This document shows, in pieces, positions 52,001-64,000 of a stretch of DNA of 64,000 nt. This DNA is from Atrichornis clamosus (Eukaryota > Chordata > Aves > Passeriformes > Menuridae). Position 1 is the stretch's first letter; every line of letters begins with the position of its first letter. The stretch is taken from NCBI GenBank assembly GCA_013400975.1, contig WBMZ01006410.1:124001-188000 (forward strand), in the 5' to 3' direction. Under the pieces are notes generated by a model. That model saw only the letters and a list, made by a program, of their open reading frames with translations. It had not been told where the DNA came from and ran no database searches. A program made the translations under genes and the position numbers.

Positions 52001-52386
52001 TTGCGTAGCTTTATTCACAAGAAACTGATGGGTTTGAACTGTAGCTATGAAGCAGGATTTTCCTTGGTTGAATGCGGAAGAGGCTAATTTCATTTCAGTA
52101 TGTTGTTTATAGAACATGAATTGCATTTAGGACAAGGCAGGGGCTCCTGGTGTTTAACTGCAAGCTCTTCTGTTGTGTGCAAAGGTGCATTTTCAAACTG
52201 ATAACTGATGATAAATGATAATTGATAAGTGATGCTTGGCCTTTGAGGCCCTTTGGCTGGGGAGAAGCATAATTCTCTTTTATCAGTACCAAAAGATAAA
52301 TCAACAGGATGATGATTTTATCATTAACATCGTTTTCTGAAATTCTTGCACTGTAAATAACCACACATTCAAACCTACTTAACATA
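46012..52386. other. Unassigned intronic sequence
   Basis: No gene recognised. It contains a (TA)n microsatellite at 48473-48497. The purine-rich stretch at about 50800-51300 matches no family I know. Confidence 0.5.
48473..48497. repeat. (TA)n microsatellite
   Basis: About twelve uninterrupted TA units. Confidence 0.95.
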
Positions 52387-52486
52387 AAATCATGGAAATA
52401 TTCAGATTGGAAAACACCTCAAACACCATTGAGTCCAACTAAACCATATCCCCAGGTGCCACATCCTCATGTTTTCTGAACACAGA
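52387..52486 (-). mobile_element. CR1 LINE 3' end, minus strand
   Basis: On the + strand it begins 'aaaatcatggaaatattc', then 'agattggaaaacacctc', 'attgagtccaactaaacc' and 'atatccccaggtgccacatc'. This is the reverse complement of the 'gacatggtttagtgg' type of CR1 tail. It is about 100 bp and noncoding. Confidence 0.8.
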
Positions 52487-52889
52487 TACTTTAAATTCTG
52501 TTGCTGGCTCCTGTGGTAATATGCAGGGCCAATGATGTGGTCTGCTTGATCAGGTAAGAAGTTATGGGCTCTCTTCTATAAAACATCAGAAGGTTTTAGT
52601 CACATGTTTCTGAACCTGTAAAATCATAGACATATGTGACTGACCGAATGGCGATTGCACGTTGACTGAATAAACACTTTGGGTGTAGATTTAATCCATT
52701 GTTAGCAGGTAACCGCTTGTCCTGCTACCATATTTGGACTAGTCAACCCTTTGGCTTAGCCTGAACGCTCCCAGCTATATTCCTGGCCAGTTGTCTGCCT
52801 AACATAACCTGTTAGATTTATCTTTTGTAAGCCTGGAAGGTGCTAATGCATCTTCAAACTCTCAGATGGAAGTAATATTGGGCTTGCAT

Positions 52890-54460
52890 TTGGAATGCAA
52901 AACACAAAAAGGAAGCCTACAGAGGGTGGAAGCAAGGACAGGTAGCCTGGGAGGAAGACAGAGAAACTGTCCAAGTATCCAGGGATCAGGTTAGGAAAGA
53001 TAAAGCCTTGATAGAATTAAACCTGGCCAGGGACATCAAGGGCAAAAATGAAAGCTTCTGTTGGTGATAAAATGGAGACTAGGGAAAATGGGGCCCCCCT
53101 CCAGAAGTAAATGGGAGATGGATACTCAGGATAAGGCTGAAGTGCACAATGATTGGTTTGCCTCAATCTTCACCGGCAAGTGCTCCAGCCACACTACCCA
53201 AGTCACAGAAAGTGAAAATGAAGAACTTCTTATTTTAGGAGAATCATAGAATCTTTTTGGTTAGAAAAGAGAAGGCCGTCTAAGGAACCTGAAAGTGAAC
53301 ATGTCCATGAGACCTGATGAGATGCATCTGCAGGCCATAAGGTGAATGAAGTGACGAAGCCACAATCCATCATATCTGAGAAGCTGTGGAAGTCCAGAGA
53401 AGTTCCTACTGACTGGAAGAGGGGAAGGAACACACATTTTTTAAAAGGGACAAAAAGAAGACCTGGCAAGCTACAGGTCAGTCTGTCTCATCTCAGTGTC
53501 CAGCAAGATCATGGGGCAGATCCTCTTGAAAACTGTGCTAAGGCACATGGAATTCAGGAGGTGATTGATGTCAGCCTATTTGCTGACAACATCAAGCTCT
53601 GTGATGTGGTCAACAAGCTGGAGGGAAGGCATGCCCTCCAGAGTTATCTTGACAGGCTTGAGAGGTGGACCAGTACAAACTTCATGAAGTTCAACAAATC
53701 CAAGTGTAAGGTCCTGGATGTGGGTGAGGGCTCATATATGGGCTGGGTAGAGAATGGAATGAGAGCAGCCCTGTGGCAAAGGACTTGGGATGCTGGTGCA
53801 TGAGAAGCTCAGCATGACTCGTTAGTGATCACTTGTACCCCTCACAGCCAAATGGCTCCTGGGCTGCTTCAAAAGCAAAGTGGGCAGCAGGTCGAGAGCG
53901 GTGATTCTGCACCTCCATCCACTCTGGTAAAATCCCACTTGGAGTGCCGTGTCCAGCTCTGGGGCCCCCAACATAAGAAGGGAGTGGACTTGCTAGAGTG
54001 AATCTCCAGAGGAGAGCTGTGAAGTTGATAAGAGGGCTGGAGCACCTCTCCTACAAAGACAGACTGAGAGAGCTGGGACTGTTCAGTCTGGAGAAGGCTC
54101 CAGGGTGACCTTATTGCAGTCTTGCAGTGCCTAAAGGGGATCTACAAGAGAACTGGAAAGGGATTTTTTACAAGGACATGTAGTGACAGGACTAGGAATT
54201 ATGGCTTTAAACTGAAAGAGGGTAGGTTTAGATCAGATATTAGAAAGAAAATTTTACTGTGAGGGTGGTGAGGCTCTTGAACGGGTTGCCCAGAGAAGCT
54301 GTGGATAGCCTATCCCTGGAAGTGTTCAAGCCAGGCTGGATGGGACTTTTCAAAATCTGTTGTAGTGAACCTTGTCCCTGCGCTCGCCAGGGGGTGTTAG
54401 AAATAGAAGATCTGTAAGATCCCTTCCAACCCAAACCATTCAATTTCTGTGATTTTTCTG
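52890..54460 (+). mobile_element. CR1 LINE ORF2 relic with internal deletion (longest copy in the window)
   Basis: The copy begins in the linker between the endonuclease and reverse-transcriptase domains (readable [18 protein letters not shown] and [13 protein letters not shown]). It continues through the start of the RT domain (MRPDEMHLQA, REVPTDWKRG) to near EVID at about 53567. There it jumps directly to SLFADNIKLCDVVNKLEGR, so the central RT segment of the family is missing. The catalytic motif reads FADN instead of FADD. After this come MKFNKSKCKVLDVGEG, the C-terminal region and the CR1 3' end with 'cttccaacccaaaccattc'. Stops and frameshifts occur throughout. It is dead, but informative for subfamily dating. 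Confidence 0.9.
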
Positions 54461-55375
54461 ATGGAGTAGATGGCACACGGAGGCACATCGTCCAGAGCTG
54501 GGAGTGGAAGCCTCACAAGGCTCTGAGGGGAATGACATGTACGGGCACAGGGATGACATGGTTCCAACCATTAGGGCCACCCCGAACTCTGAAAGCCAGG
54601 AAGATTTTCTGGGAATGTTAACTAGTCTCAGGCAAATTAATTTGCCTCAGGCAGAGGTAATATTCCGCTCACTGGCAATATTTGTCATAATTTGGTATAT
54701 CATAGGAACCTACACCTGCAAGTCCTTGCTTTTACAATCACAACATTTGCTGTCTGCTATTACCCTTCCAAACCCACGGTCTGAACTCACACCCTTAATG
54801 TTCTTTTCAGGTAGGGTCCTTGTTTTCTTGGTCTGTCTAAGATGCACTTGTATTAGAATAACAGTCATTCTTGAAATACTTTGTACTATAAAGCACAGTC
54901 TTTTGGAGATAAAATGAGTTATTCTATTTATTTTTATTGCATTTAGTTTGTATATTTATTACGGGATGGACTCAGATGTCATCTGGCTCCAGGATCAAAA
55001 ACAGGAAATTATTTAGAATGGAAAAAGAGTCTCGCAAATTCAGTCAAGACTGAGAGTTCTAAGGATTATCTGCCTTATTCTGATGTTATATTCCCTAGGC
55101 ATCATTGTATGGTGCTTCTGATATACACTGTGTCTTCATATCTGTCCAAAGACTGCTGCACAAATTATTTCCAATGCATTAAAAAAAAGGAAGGACACTG
55201 GATTATATGTCTCTGACAAAAATGTGAGAGTCTGTTATAACTGGATGTTTGCTGGAGATATAGAGATATGTATTTACATGTATCTCTCAAGTATACTCAA
55301 CACTGGAAACCTTTCTGTCTAATATTATATTTCTGGTAAGGTGGCAGGTTGCCTGTGCTGTGTGTGTATCTATAT

Positions 55376-55462
55376 ACACACACACACACACACACACACA
55401 GAGATATATAGATAAATAGATAGGTAGATAGGTAGATATATATAGGCACACACATACACACC
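55376..55462 (+). repeat. Compound microsatellite (CA)n / (GATA, GGTA)n / CACA
   Basis: An uninterrupted (AC)n run at 55376-55400, then TATA, GATAAATA and repeated TAGGTAGA units to about 55445, then more CA-rich units. Confidence 0.9.
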
Positions 55463-58400
55463 TTTAACAAGTAAGTTTTTTGTAATATAAAAGAAATTGG
55501 AAAATATTCCTGTGGTTGTTGAGCAGCATTAAGTAAAACTAGTAAAAAACAGCAGAAAAATAAACCAAGTCGTTTCCATTTGAGCTAAATTGTTCTGGTG
55601 TTCTCAATTTTTATTTTGTCATTACTTTGCAGAGTGTATTTATGCATGACACACCAGTAGCAGCTGAGTATTAGTATATAGTGCAAACCAAGATGATGCA
55701 GTTACTCAAAAAAGTGCTATAGGGAGGGCAGGCACAAAGCATATCCCGAGTTGCTTATGACATATTTTTTGGTCACAACTTTTTTTACTCAACTGATGTT
55801 CTTCTGTGATGTACAGTTTGTTTTGTTGGCTTAGTCAAAGGCTGTCCATCCATCTTTAAATTCTTTCCATTGGGTCCAGATGGAGTATTGCACTCACTTT
55901 CAATTGCCAGTCTAGGGTGAAATAAATGTCAACATTTCTTGTTGACTTAAGTGGTGCCAGGATTTCACCCACACAATCTAAACTTAACTTGTTTGCTATC
56001 TGTTTTGGTTTTATTTTTATCTCTTTCTCAGCAAGGAGGTCCTGGCAATTTCCAAAGGGCAATGAAAACGTCATGGTTCATTGTTTCTAGATTTTGGTGT
56101 ATAACGATTTCACAGGCATGAATGTTGGAACAGTTGTAGAACTCATGCCCAGATGTTGTTTTGTTACAGGAAAAGTAACGAAGCATATAAGCTATGCTTA
56201 AAAAATAACTTTTGGATCAATATGATGGATAATATGCATGTTAAGAAGGTAACAGAACACAGCTGGGATTTGAATAAATGAACTTAGGTCCATCTTTTGC
56301 AACAGGGCTTCTACAGTAATTTGCTAACTTCCTATCAGGGATGATCTCAACATAGATTTCAAAGGAGCTTGGACTATTGAAGCAAATAGCTCATTCTTGA
56401 AAATCTTTTGCTGTTTTTAACACATTGAATTTGCTCATTACTGCTGAGTATGGAGAGGAAAATAGCATCTGTTTACACTGCAGAATTATAAAAATTACTT
56501 ACCAGTAAGAGAATAAGAAGCAATTTGCAAAGGCTAATCATATTTGTGTGCTTATCTACAAAAAGTAAGTTGTTAATACATACCCAAAGGAAAAAGAACT
56601 TACTGGTTTATGCAATTTAATAGTAGTTTTAAGCAACATATTAAAGAAATTTTTTTCTAGGATTCAGTTTTAAAAGTCATAAAGATGTGAACATAAAAAT
56701 ATGGCTGTCCCATATTGCTGCCTCACCTGTACTCAGTGGTGGTTGAACTCCAGAAAGCATCCTGAAGCTCATTGTGCCCAAAGCAGTTCAAACTGTCCGT
56801 GTACACCACCAGCTTAGAAACCTACAAGGAGATTTCCTTATTGAGAGTTCTGTCTTCATTTAGATAGAAGTTTTCAGTAGAATGTCATCCATCATATAAA
56901 TCTGGGGTGCTGCAAAGCATACTGAGGCATACTAGTTATCACAGCCATGAGATGTCACAGATGTAAATTGAGAGCTATTCCCAGTTTCAGTTCATCATGA
57001 AAGTGAAGTTAAAGGTTCTTATTTTCATTTTATTCAAATAAGATTCAGAAGTCTCTACAGCTTTTTACTAAAGAAATCAGTTTTCCAGAAGTAATTTTGT
57101 AGGGACCAGGGAAGACATGCTATCTTTTCCTTAGTCCTGAAATAACAAAAAGAAGAACAACATAAATACAATAAAGAACAAATAACTAAGTATAAATTTG
57201 TTAATAAATTTTGTGAATAGATATGAGGAGATTTGCTTACTCCAAAGAGTTTGAAGTCTCAAGATTAAATTTCAGTACCATTTGGAAATTTCACTCTTTA
57301 AATAACCTCTGCCCCAAAAAATGTCTTTCTAATATCAGAAAGGGCTTTTATACCTGTCTAGTTTGACCTTTTTGTTATATTATACACCATACAATTTCAT
57401 ATAGCTGTTCCAGTTCTGATCTTGACTGGAGGAGATGATAAATGTAAAAAGCAATGTAGAGGTGTAGAGCATCTCTGAGACACTTGTCCTATAACTTTAG
57501 CATCTAAAATGTCCTGCTGATTTCAGAGGGACTGTTCTTATCCAGTAAAGTTTATAGAATTGCAGCCAGTTTAGCTTCAGTAAGTGTTTGGTTTTGGTTG
57601 AAATCTGGAAAAAACACAGATTTTCGCATTTCAGTGTAATGCCACATAAGGAGAAAGGTTTGTAGGAAGGAGACAAGACAAAAATATAACTGCAGTGTGA
57701 ACAGTAAGTGATGTCTAAACATCTCATTAAGTTTTGTATACTATTTCATATCCCTAGCCATGGCTTCCTGGATAGAATCTAACAGCATAATGGAGTAAAA
57801 GGTGCTGAACTGTCAGCTTTGTACTGGAAGATATCATTGCTGGTTCTGTACTGATAATGGTACAACAACCTACATGTGTCAGTAAATAAATCCCATTTTT
57901 CAGCCTGCACTACTTTTGGAACAACTCCATCTATCCAGGTGTATGAATTACTTTAAGAACCAACAATTGATATAATAACTAACTTGCCTTGCAAGCAGGT
58001 CTGTGTGCACTGTGTATGTGTTAAAGGCTCTGACCCTGCAATGGTTGGTAACAACCTGCTGGGAAACCTTGTAGGTATATACAGTATCTTGTGGGCTTAA
58101 CTGAGGCCCTGAATGTGTTCACAGAATCAACCAAGGATGACTGAAAGTAAGGCAAAAGGAATAAAAATATGTAAAGGCATAAATATAACTATATTGTAGA
58201 CTGACTGGTCTTCAAGTTTTGCTATGCTTCATAAACCGTTGTTCCCTCTGGATGTTTGGATTGTTGTTTTCAAATATTTTCTCCTTGGCTAATTGTTTAG
58301 ATAAAACTAGTTTTTAATGCAAATTTACTTCCATGGTATGCCACTAGTTTTTATCACCACTAAGACATTTATATTCTATTTATATTGTTTCATTACATAA

Positions 58401-58698
58401 AACAATTTAAACAGCATTTATGCTTTTTACTTTTTTCCCCTCTCTTTTTCATGTAACATGTATTTCTTCCTAAAGAGAGAAGTTCTATGGATAAATCTAT
58501 AGTGGGACTTTTTACACAAACTACTGGCATAGGACTCTTTTAGACATGCAAAATTTGTCTAAATAAGCAAAGAACTCGTGGGCAGAGAGGTTTTTTATTC
58601 CAGGAAAACACATTGCCTCTCCATGGATGTTTCTGCACCTGGAAGGCTTGAATTCCCCTTGAAATATGAAAAGAAAAAAAGAATCTATAATTTTTTCT

Positions 58699-58749
58699 AT
58701 TCCTAGCTTTAAATTCCTAGCTATAAATTTCTTCATTCCTAGCCTTAAA
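58699..58749 (+). repeat. Three imperfect copies of an ATTCCTAGCTTTAA unit
   Basis: TTCCTAGCTTTAA, ATTCCTAGCTATAA and ATTCCTAGCCTTAA follow each other. The second and third are spaced by a short ATTTCTTC insert. Confidence 0.7.
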
Positions 58750-60818
58750 TTACCCATCTTTGTGCATCTGTGCAAACTTCTTACAGTGGAAAAGTTCACA
58801 TAATATTTTACATGTATTTACAGCCTTCTAGAAGAAGGCTGGAGAATTAACTTGGGAAGTGCCTAACTACAGCACATCCCATATAAAATAGAGCTGTAAC
58901 CAGGAAATTTGAACATTTGTGTTTCTTATGTGGATTTTGAATTTCTCCTTATGGCTAGGAGCTGATCTAAAGGAGACAGGAAATATTTACATTAAAATAG
59001 CTATTGAAATATAAATTGAAAATCCAAATTGAAAAATCTGTGTAACTGTATATTTGAGTGAAAGAATCAGAAAGTTGAATCAACATTTTTCTAAAGACAA
59101 ACCTGAAATTTGAAAAATTTCTAATAATTATAGTATTAAAACCAATGATTCCAATAAAAGTATTAAGACTGTGTTTAGAAGCAGTCACAATATCTCCATG
59201 GACTCTCTTTTGTCATTTTGTATATACAAGTTGTATTAACTTGTTTGTAATTTCAAATATAAAGTTCAAATCATACTGAATTCATAATTCAATATGCAGA
59301 GCTTTTCCTGTTTTCCGTGAAATTTCCTGTAGTATCTTTGTGTCCCACCACTATTCTTCCATGATGCTTTGCTTCAGTCAAAAAAAATCAGAAACTCAGG
59401 ATTCAATGAGATTGCTATTATGAATGTAAACAGACAGAAATGGTTTCCTTGGCAACAAAAACCAGGTGAAAACACTCAGACAAGCTACTCTAAACCCACT
59501 CACTCAATTTTCTTTAGTTACAAGTTCACAAGATGCATGCAGAGATAATCAAGTGGATTTTGCTCAGACAGTGAAAAGTTTCTAAATTAAATTAGTCTCT
59601 GGGCAGGTAAGTGTATGTGTAGACCCTTGACTCCAATTAGCTTTTGTGAACAGTGACAAAGTCAGATTCAAACATATCCACCACTGTCATTCTTTTGATG
59701 ACACCAGAAAAGACTGAACTTTTCAACACTACTCAGAAAATTGATGTTATTTTAAATCCAACTGTTGTTTTAAGTAAATATAATTTGTATATAATCTGAG
59801 CATTGGTTTACATTTACATTACTAATACAAGGTGTAAAAGATTTGTGGATGTGTTCACTGCTTGTGCAAGGAAGCTGGGGTATGTTTCTACAGAATTACA
59901 ATAGCATGTATCTTTTGTTCAAGTTCTCAGTTCTGATTATGTCAGTTCCAGATTCAAAACCGGAAGTATATATATTATATTTACTAAGCTGAATTCATAC
60001 ATGATTTATTTTATCACATGCATAGCTCATAGCATTGTACAGTGTTTTGTATCTCATTCTAAGATTAATCTGAGATTAATCACTTGGTTAATCTAAATGA
60101 AAAAAAATACCAAATGAATTTAATATTCTCTTGAAACTCAGACTACAATAAGATTTGCCATGGGAAGATAAATGATGCTGCCAATTAATACAGTAAAGAT
60201 AAGATTAAATGTTAGAGTTAATTTCATGGATTATCAAAATATCGAATTTCATCTCCCCACCAAAAGAACTCCCCCCAGAGAACAATCATATTGTTATGGA
60301 AGACACCAGAACTTGATAACCTTGTCAAAGTGAGTTTAAAACTGCTCTGTCTTAACAATATGGATAAAATAGATGGTAAAGCAAACAGTCTGCTTATTGA
60401 ATTTCAACATATAACAAAATTTTGTTGTATTGCATCAAGTATTGGTGTCCTTAAAAGAAAAATTCCAGGTATGTGAAGTGATTGATTACTTATTTTCCCT
60501 TCAGGATATATATTTTGACTCTGTGTATGTCGCCTCAGAATGTAGTGTGAAGTGTGCTATATCTAGGCAGGTCTTTGTATCTTGCTTAAATCATTTCAGG
60601 TAATGTCACATTCAATGGCAGTTTACAGTACAAGCAAATGCATGGTCATAAAAATACTGTGTTATGGAACAAGTGATGTAAAGAAGGAAATTTTGACCTT
60701 CTTCATCTTACCAAGATAAAATAACTCTTGCCTTCTATAATGAAAATATGATATTCCTTTCCATTGTGAAAATGCAATTGATTTTACTATACTATGGATG
60801 AGTTTACCATAAGAATGG

Positions 60819-61010
60819 TGTCGATGCCAATCTCTCACGATGTGATGCAGACTCTTGCCAGGTGCAGTCTCTCACCATTATAGAAATGGTTCTGGAAGGA
60901 GCCCAAGAACAGGGAGTGGGATTAGAGCAGCTTTATTAATGCAGAGGTGCTGGTGAGCTCCAAAAGCACCCATTCGCCCTGACCACTGGGTCTCAGGGTA
61001 CACTCATGAG
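60819..61010 (-). mobile_element. Possible LTR fragment (R-U5-like), minus strand
   Basis: Read on the minus strand, a GC-richer segment leads to AATAAAGCTGC (AATAAA at 60937-60932). It is followed by about 110 bp ending near CATCGACA, the arrangement expected of an LTR polyadenylation signal and U5 region. The lower boundary at a TG (60819-60820 on +) would be the CA end. I could find neither the other LTR end nor a target duplication, and no family name comes to mind, so this is tentative. Confidence 0.4.
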
Positions 61011-64000
61011 TATATTGAATAAATGCTTTACGATGGAGAAAACGGAAGACAAAGGTTTTCTTTACATGGAAAGATAAAATTAAATACATGGGGAGTAACA
61101 TAGTGGGACATTTATTTTATTCTGCCATAATAATGGAGAAATGTTTTGGGTTTATTTCTACAGATAAGACCTTTTTGGTACTTGTTCTATTACTGTATAT
61201 TTGGCTATATATATATGGGAAAGGGGCAAATCAATCATAGTTTAGGTGGCAAAAGCCTTCTCTCAGAACATGTATGAAAGAAGTCATATTACACTTGTCC
61301 TTGGTATTTAATACCACAATTACATCTGAGTGAATAATGTAATTAGATTACAGAATTGTGTTGATGATAGAATGCAGAAAAAATTAAAATGACACAACTC
61401 AGAAGGTAAAGATAAACTTAGCAGAGTAAAGAAATTATGATAGGCAACATTTATCTGCAGTGTAATTGACTGCAGATTGAATTTTTATGTATCAGGCAGA
61501 AATTAGGATACTCGTTCAATGTGAGACACATCATCAGGTTGACATCACTTAAAAAAATTACATTACATATCTTTACTTAATCCCCTATTCTGCAAAGTCT
61601 TACACAGGTACATAGTTGTTTCTTGTACAGTGTCTCTGAAATTCTGCTGGAGTCTGTGGAGTTTTTCTGTTTTCTAGAAAGCAAGCATAGGACTTGTGTG
61701 TAGTCCTGAATTTCCTGTGCGTACTCACTGAGCAAACAAAATAGAGGGCCTTGTATGAAACTATTTTTTACAACTTAAAATAGCCTCAAGTAAAAGCTTA
61801 CCTACTGAATAGAGTAAATACATCTCTGTGAAAAAGACTGCACAGTCCTCTACTCAATTTTTTAGGTGTTACTCACAGCTAAAGCCCTGCTCTAGGCTGA
61901 ACCAAGTGTTGGGCATCTCAGGGCTGTTAGACTTCTCCAATTTTCTTATGAGAGGTTCCACAGAGATCAGCTCAGGTTATGTAAATGGCACATACCTGGT
62001 AGAATACAGATGTCTTAGCTGCATACTTCAGCCTTCCCTGGGCAATGCTGTTATCACTGGCTGGCCAGGCTTTGGAGTCATTAGACAAAAATGACATGCT
62101 TGTTCCAAAAATAAAAAGGTAATTTGAATTTTATCACTTTCTTGTGTGCTTAGGACATCAGTAAAATTATATTTGAAATACTTACTGACAGCCCAACTAT
62201 AGGAAAATATTTTTGCTCAGAGATTACAATAATGTGTAGCATAGACATCTCATAAGCAATTTCCCTGACTTCATCAAGGACAGAAGCCTTCTTGGCTTAT
62301 GAAGTTTTGTATTATAGATTTACATGTGTGCCCAGCTCATTTACAGTATTACTTTGAACTGGAAATCTAATTTTTTTTTTTTTGGTTTAGAGCTTTTTAT
62401 TCTGGAGAATCCTGACATCAGTTGCAGTTGTATTAGCCAAAATTACTACTATTTTATTGGGAATAATAGCAGAGGTGATGGTAGCATCCAGTAGCTTGTA
62501 AAAACAAAGAGATGGTGTAATCTTCTGAAGTTACAGACAGACAGATAGAAAGGACTTTTCAACACTATCAGTCCTTGTTTGGTGCTTTCTAAGTGTGCAG
62601 ACAGACTGCAGCTGTGCTACTAGTTGGCTAGTTGGATGCGGAGAGCAGCGCACTCTCCACAATGAACGCATTTCAAAATCTATTGTGAAATGAGAAAGAC
62701 ACAATACAAGATAGTTGGATTTAATCTTTGTGAGGAAGAATCAGTAGAATATATTCACCACACCTTTTGCAAAATGTTTTTCTTTGGACTGGCTTTCATT
62801 ATGAAGGCATTGCCTAGAGGGAATGATTAAGGCAGGAAAACTATCTATAAGAAGAATGGTAATGCTTGATCAGGAGGGATATGAACAGGATAGAAGATGC
62901 AGTGCTGCGAAGATAAAAATAGGAGAAGACATGAGTTTTGTCTCAATGCACAAAATTGAGCCCAATGTTTTTGTTGGACCAATGCCTAAAAAACATAAGT
63001 GAGAAGACATACGATCCACTGAAGTACATTAGCCAGGCAGACAAACTTGTTTTGAAGAATTCCATGTAGTTATATTGACTGTAATTGTAAGAGAATACTG
63101 TCTGGATTGTTTAAAATATTTCATCCTTCCCAGTGTATTTTACACATTTCAATTTGCTTGGTAATATGATGTCTTTATGGTGATTGTGGTACAATACTGC
63201 ACTTAAGCAAAGAAAATACAGCTGAGTTTTTACACTATGGCTGTATTTTCTAACTGCTCACATCTGCATATAGAATTTTTTTTCTTTTATGCTATGTTTA
63301 TGTCTGTGTGGTTATAACATACATATATATATATACACATACAGTAAATGTGTTTATAGACAAATCTTTTTTTATATTCTAGCAATTTGTGAAGGTTACA
63401 AAATGTATGGATTAGAAAGATCCTTAATTATCCAACATAGATACGTGAAACCAGAGAAAAATATTTGTTTTGCAAGAGATGCTTAAATTGGCTTGTACTG
63501 CTCAAATAGGCGGGAAGTCATTACAAATAACATTGAAAAGTGGTTTACTAATAGACATCTTGCCACTTTGTTGAAGTAGTTTCCATTAGTACCAAAGTCT
63601 GTGTACATGTAACTTGCAGGATCAGGGCCCTCAAAATTTATTTAAGGATCCTTGAGTTTTCAAGTTCAGATACAAAGTAATAATAAATATTTTTATAACT
63701 ACATTATATTTTTGTATTATTTATATTTTTTATTATTATGTTTTTATTCTTTATATATTATATAATTATATATATTATATTAAATAATAATACAATAATT
63801 TTTACTTTCATGTTGGACATCTTTTTCAAGAATGGGTATAGTTTTATTAAGTTCACTATAATGTTGCACCAGCAATATTTAACATATTTCTCATGCTTCA
63901 TCACCAATTGAGTTCCATGTTAGCTGACAGTGACTTGTCTTCACAATGCTAGGGTTAATTCTGTGTATCAAACATTAAAACTATGATGAAGGAAAAAAAT
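61011..64000. other. Unassigned intronic sequence
   Basis: AT-rich with a T13 run at 62371-62383, a (TA)n/(CA)n patch at about 63320-63342 and a very AT-rich stretch at 63678-63806. No gene or transposon recognised. Confidence 0.5.
63678..63806. repeat. AT-rich low-complexity region
   Basis: About 130 bp of almost only A and T, with TAATAAT, TATTATT and TATATAAT words that can fold back on themselves. Confidence 0.85.

Larger units (their letters stand above)
54461..60818. other. Unassigned intronic sequence with microsatellites
   Basis: No gene recognised. The compound microsatellite at 55376-55462 and a small 14-bp triplication near 58699-58749 are listed separately. The remainder is AT-rich unique sequence. 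Confidence 0.5.
37719..64000 (+). other. ZNF385D: Downstream intron of ZNF385D (partial)
   Basis: The next exon should start with SQ and a HYKGTKH finger end. I could not find it, so the downstream sequence to the window edge is read as intron. It contains several CR1 relics and microsatellites, listed separately. Confidence 0.7.

Noticed and set aside
1..64000. CRISPR arrays, operons, tRNA or rRNA genes
   Set aside because: The window is vertebrate intron. I saw no regularly spaced repeats, no tRNA cloverleaf with A and B boxes and no rRNA sequence.

Overview
The window looks like 64 kb of AT-rich bird nuclear DNA, and apart from one short exon it appears to be intron. Three signs point to a bird: many 3'-truncated CR1 LINE copies of the avian type, a solo LTR whose ends and body resemble ERVL-type LTRs common in songbirds and other Neoaves, and one protein-coding exon that is nearly vertebrate-invariant. 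The LTR suggests a neoavian, perhaps a passerine, but I cannot name the species.

The one well-supported gene part is a 111-nt, phase 0-0 internal exon on the + strand (37608-37718). It encodes 37 residues that I recognise as ZNF385D, including the first half (the Cys pair) of its first matrin/U1-type zinc finger. It has a strong polypyrimidine acceptor and a gtaagt donor. I found no neighbouring exon, so 1-37607 and 37719-64000 are read as parts of two long introns. I saw no RNA gene, CpG island, operon or bacterial-type feature.

Layout: 1-5.0 kb, unassigned intron. 5.0-6.74 kb, a + strand CR1 split by a later minus-strand CR1. 6.7-19.5 kb, mostly unassigned, with an old CR1 tail (14.7 kb), a C-rich tract with G-quadruplex potential on the minus strand (15.1 kb) and an unexplained 114-codon minus-strand ORF (16.5 kb). 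19.48-20.02 kb, the solo LTR. 25.5 kb, a probable MIR SINE. 28.3 and 35.5 kb, two foldback structures, the second being long and 40/41 matched in its core. 34.9 kb, a CR1 tail. 37.6 kb, the ZNF385D exon. 41.7-43.2 kb, an ancient CR1 reverse-transcriptase relic followed by a younger CR1 that carries a suspicious 62-bp duplication around an N. 45.9 and 52.4 kb, CR1 tails on opposite strands. 52.9-54.46 kb, the longest CR1 ORF2 relic, with its catalytic core deleted. 55-64 kb, unassigned intron with microsatellites and a possible LTR fragment at 60.8-61.0 kb.

I did not find a new biological system. The most useful leads are the long foldback at 35.5 kb, the inverted CR1 pair as a possible double-stranded intronic RNA, the probable assembly duplication at 42.5 kb, and the symmetric exon that splits a zinc finger.
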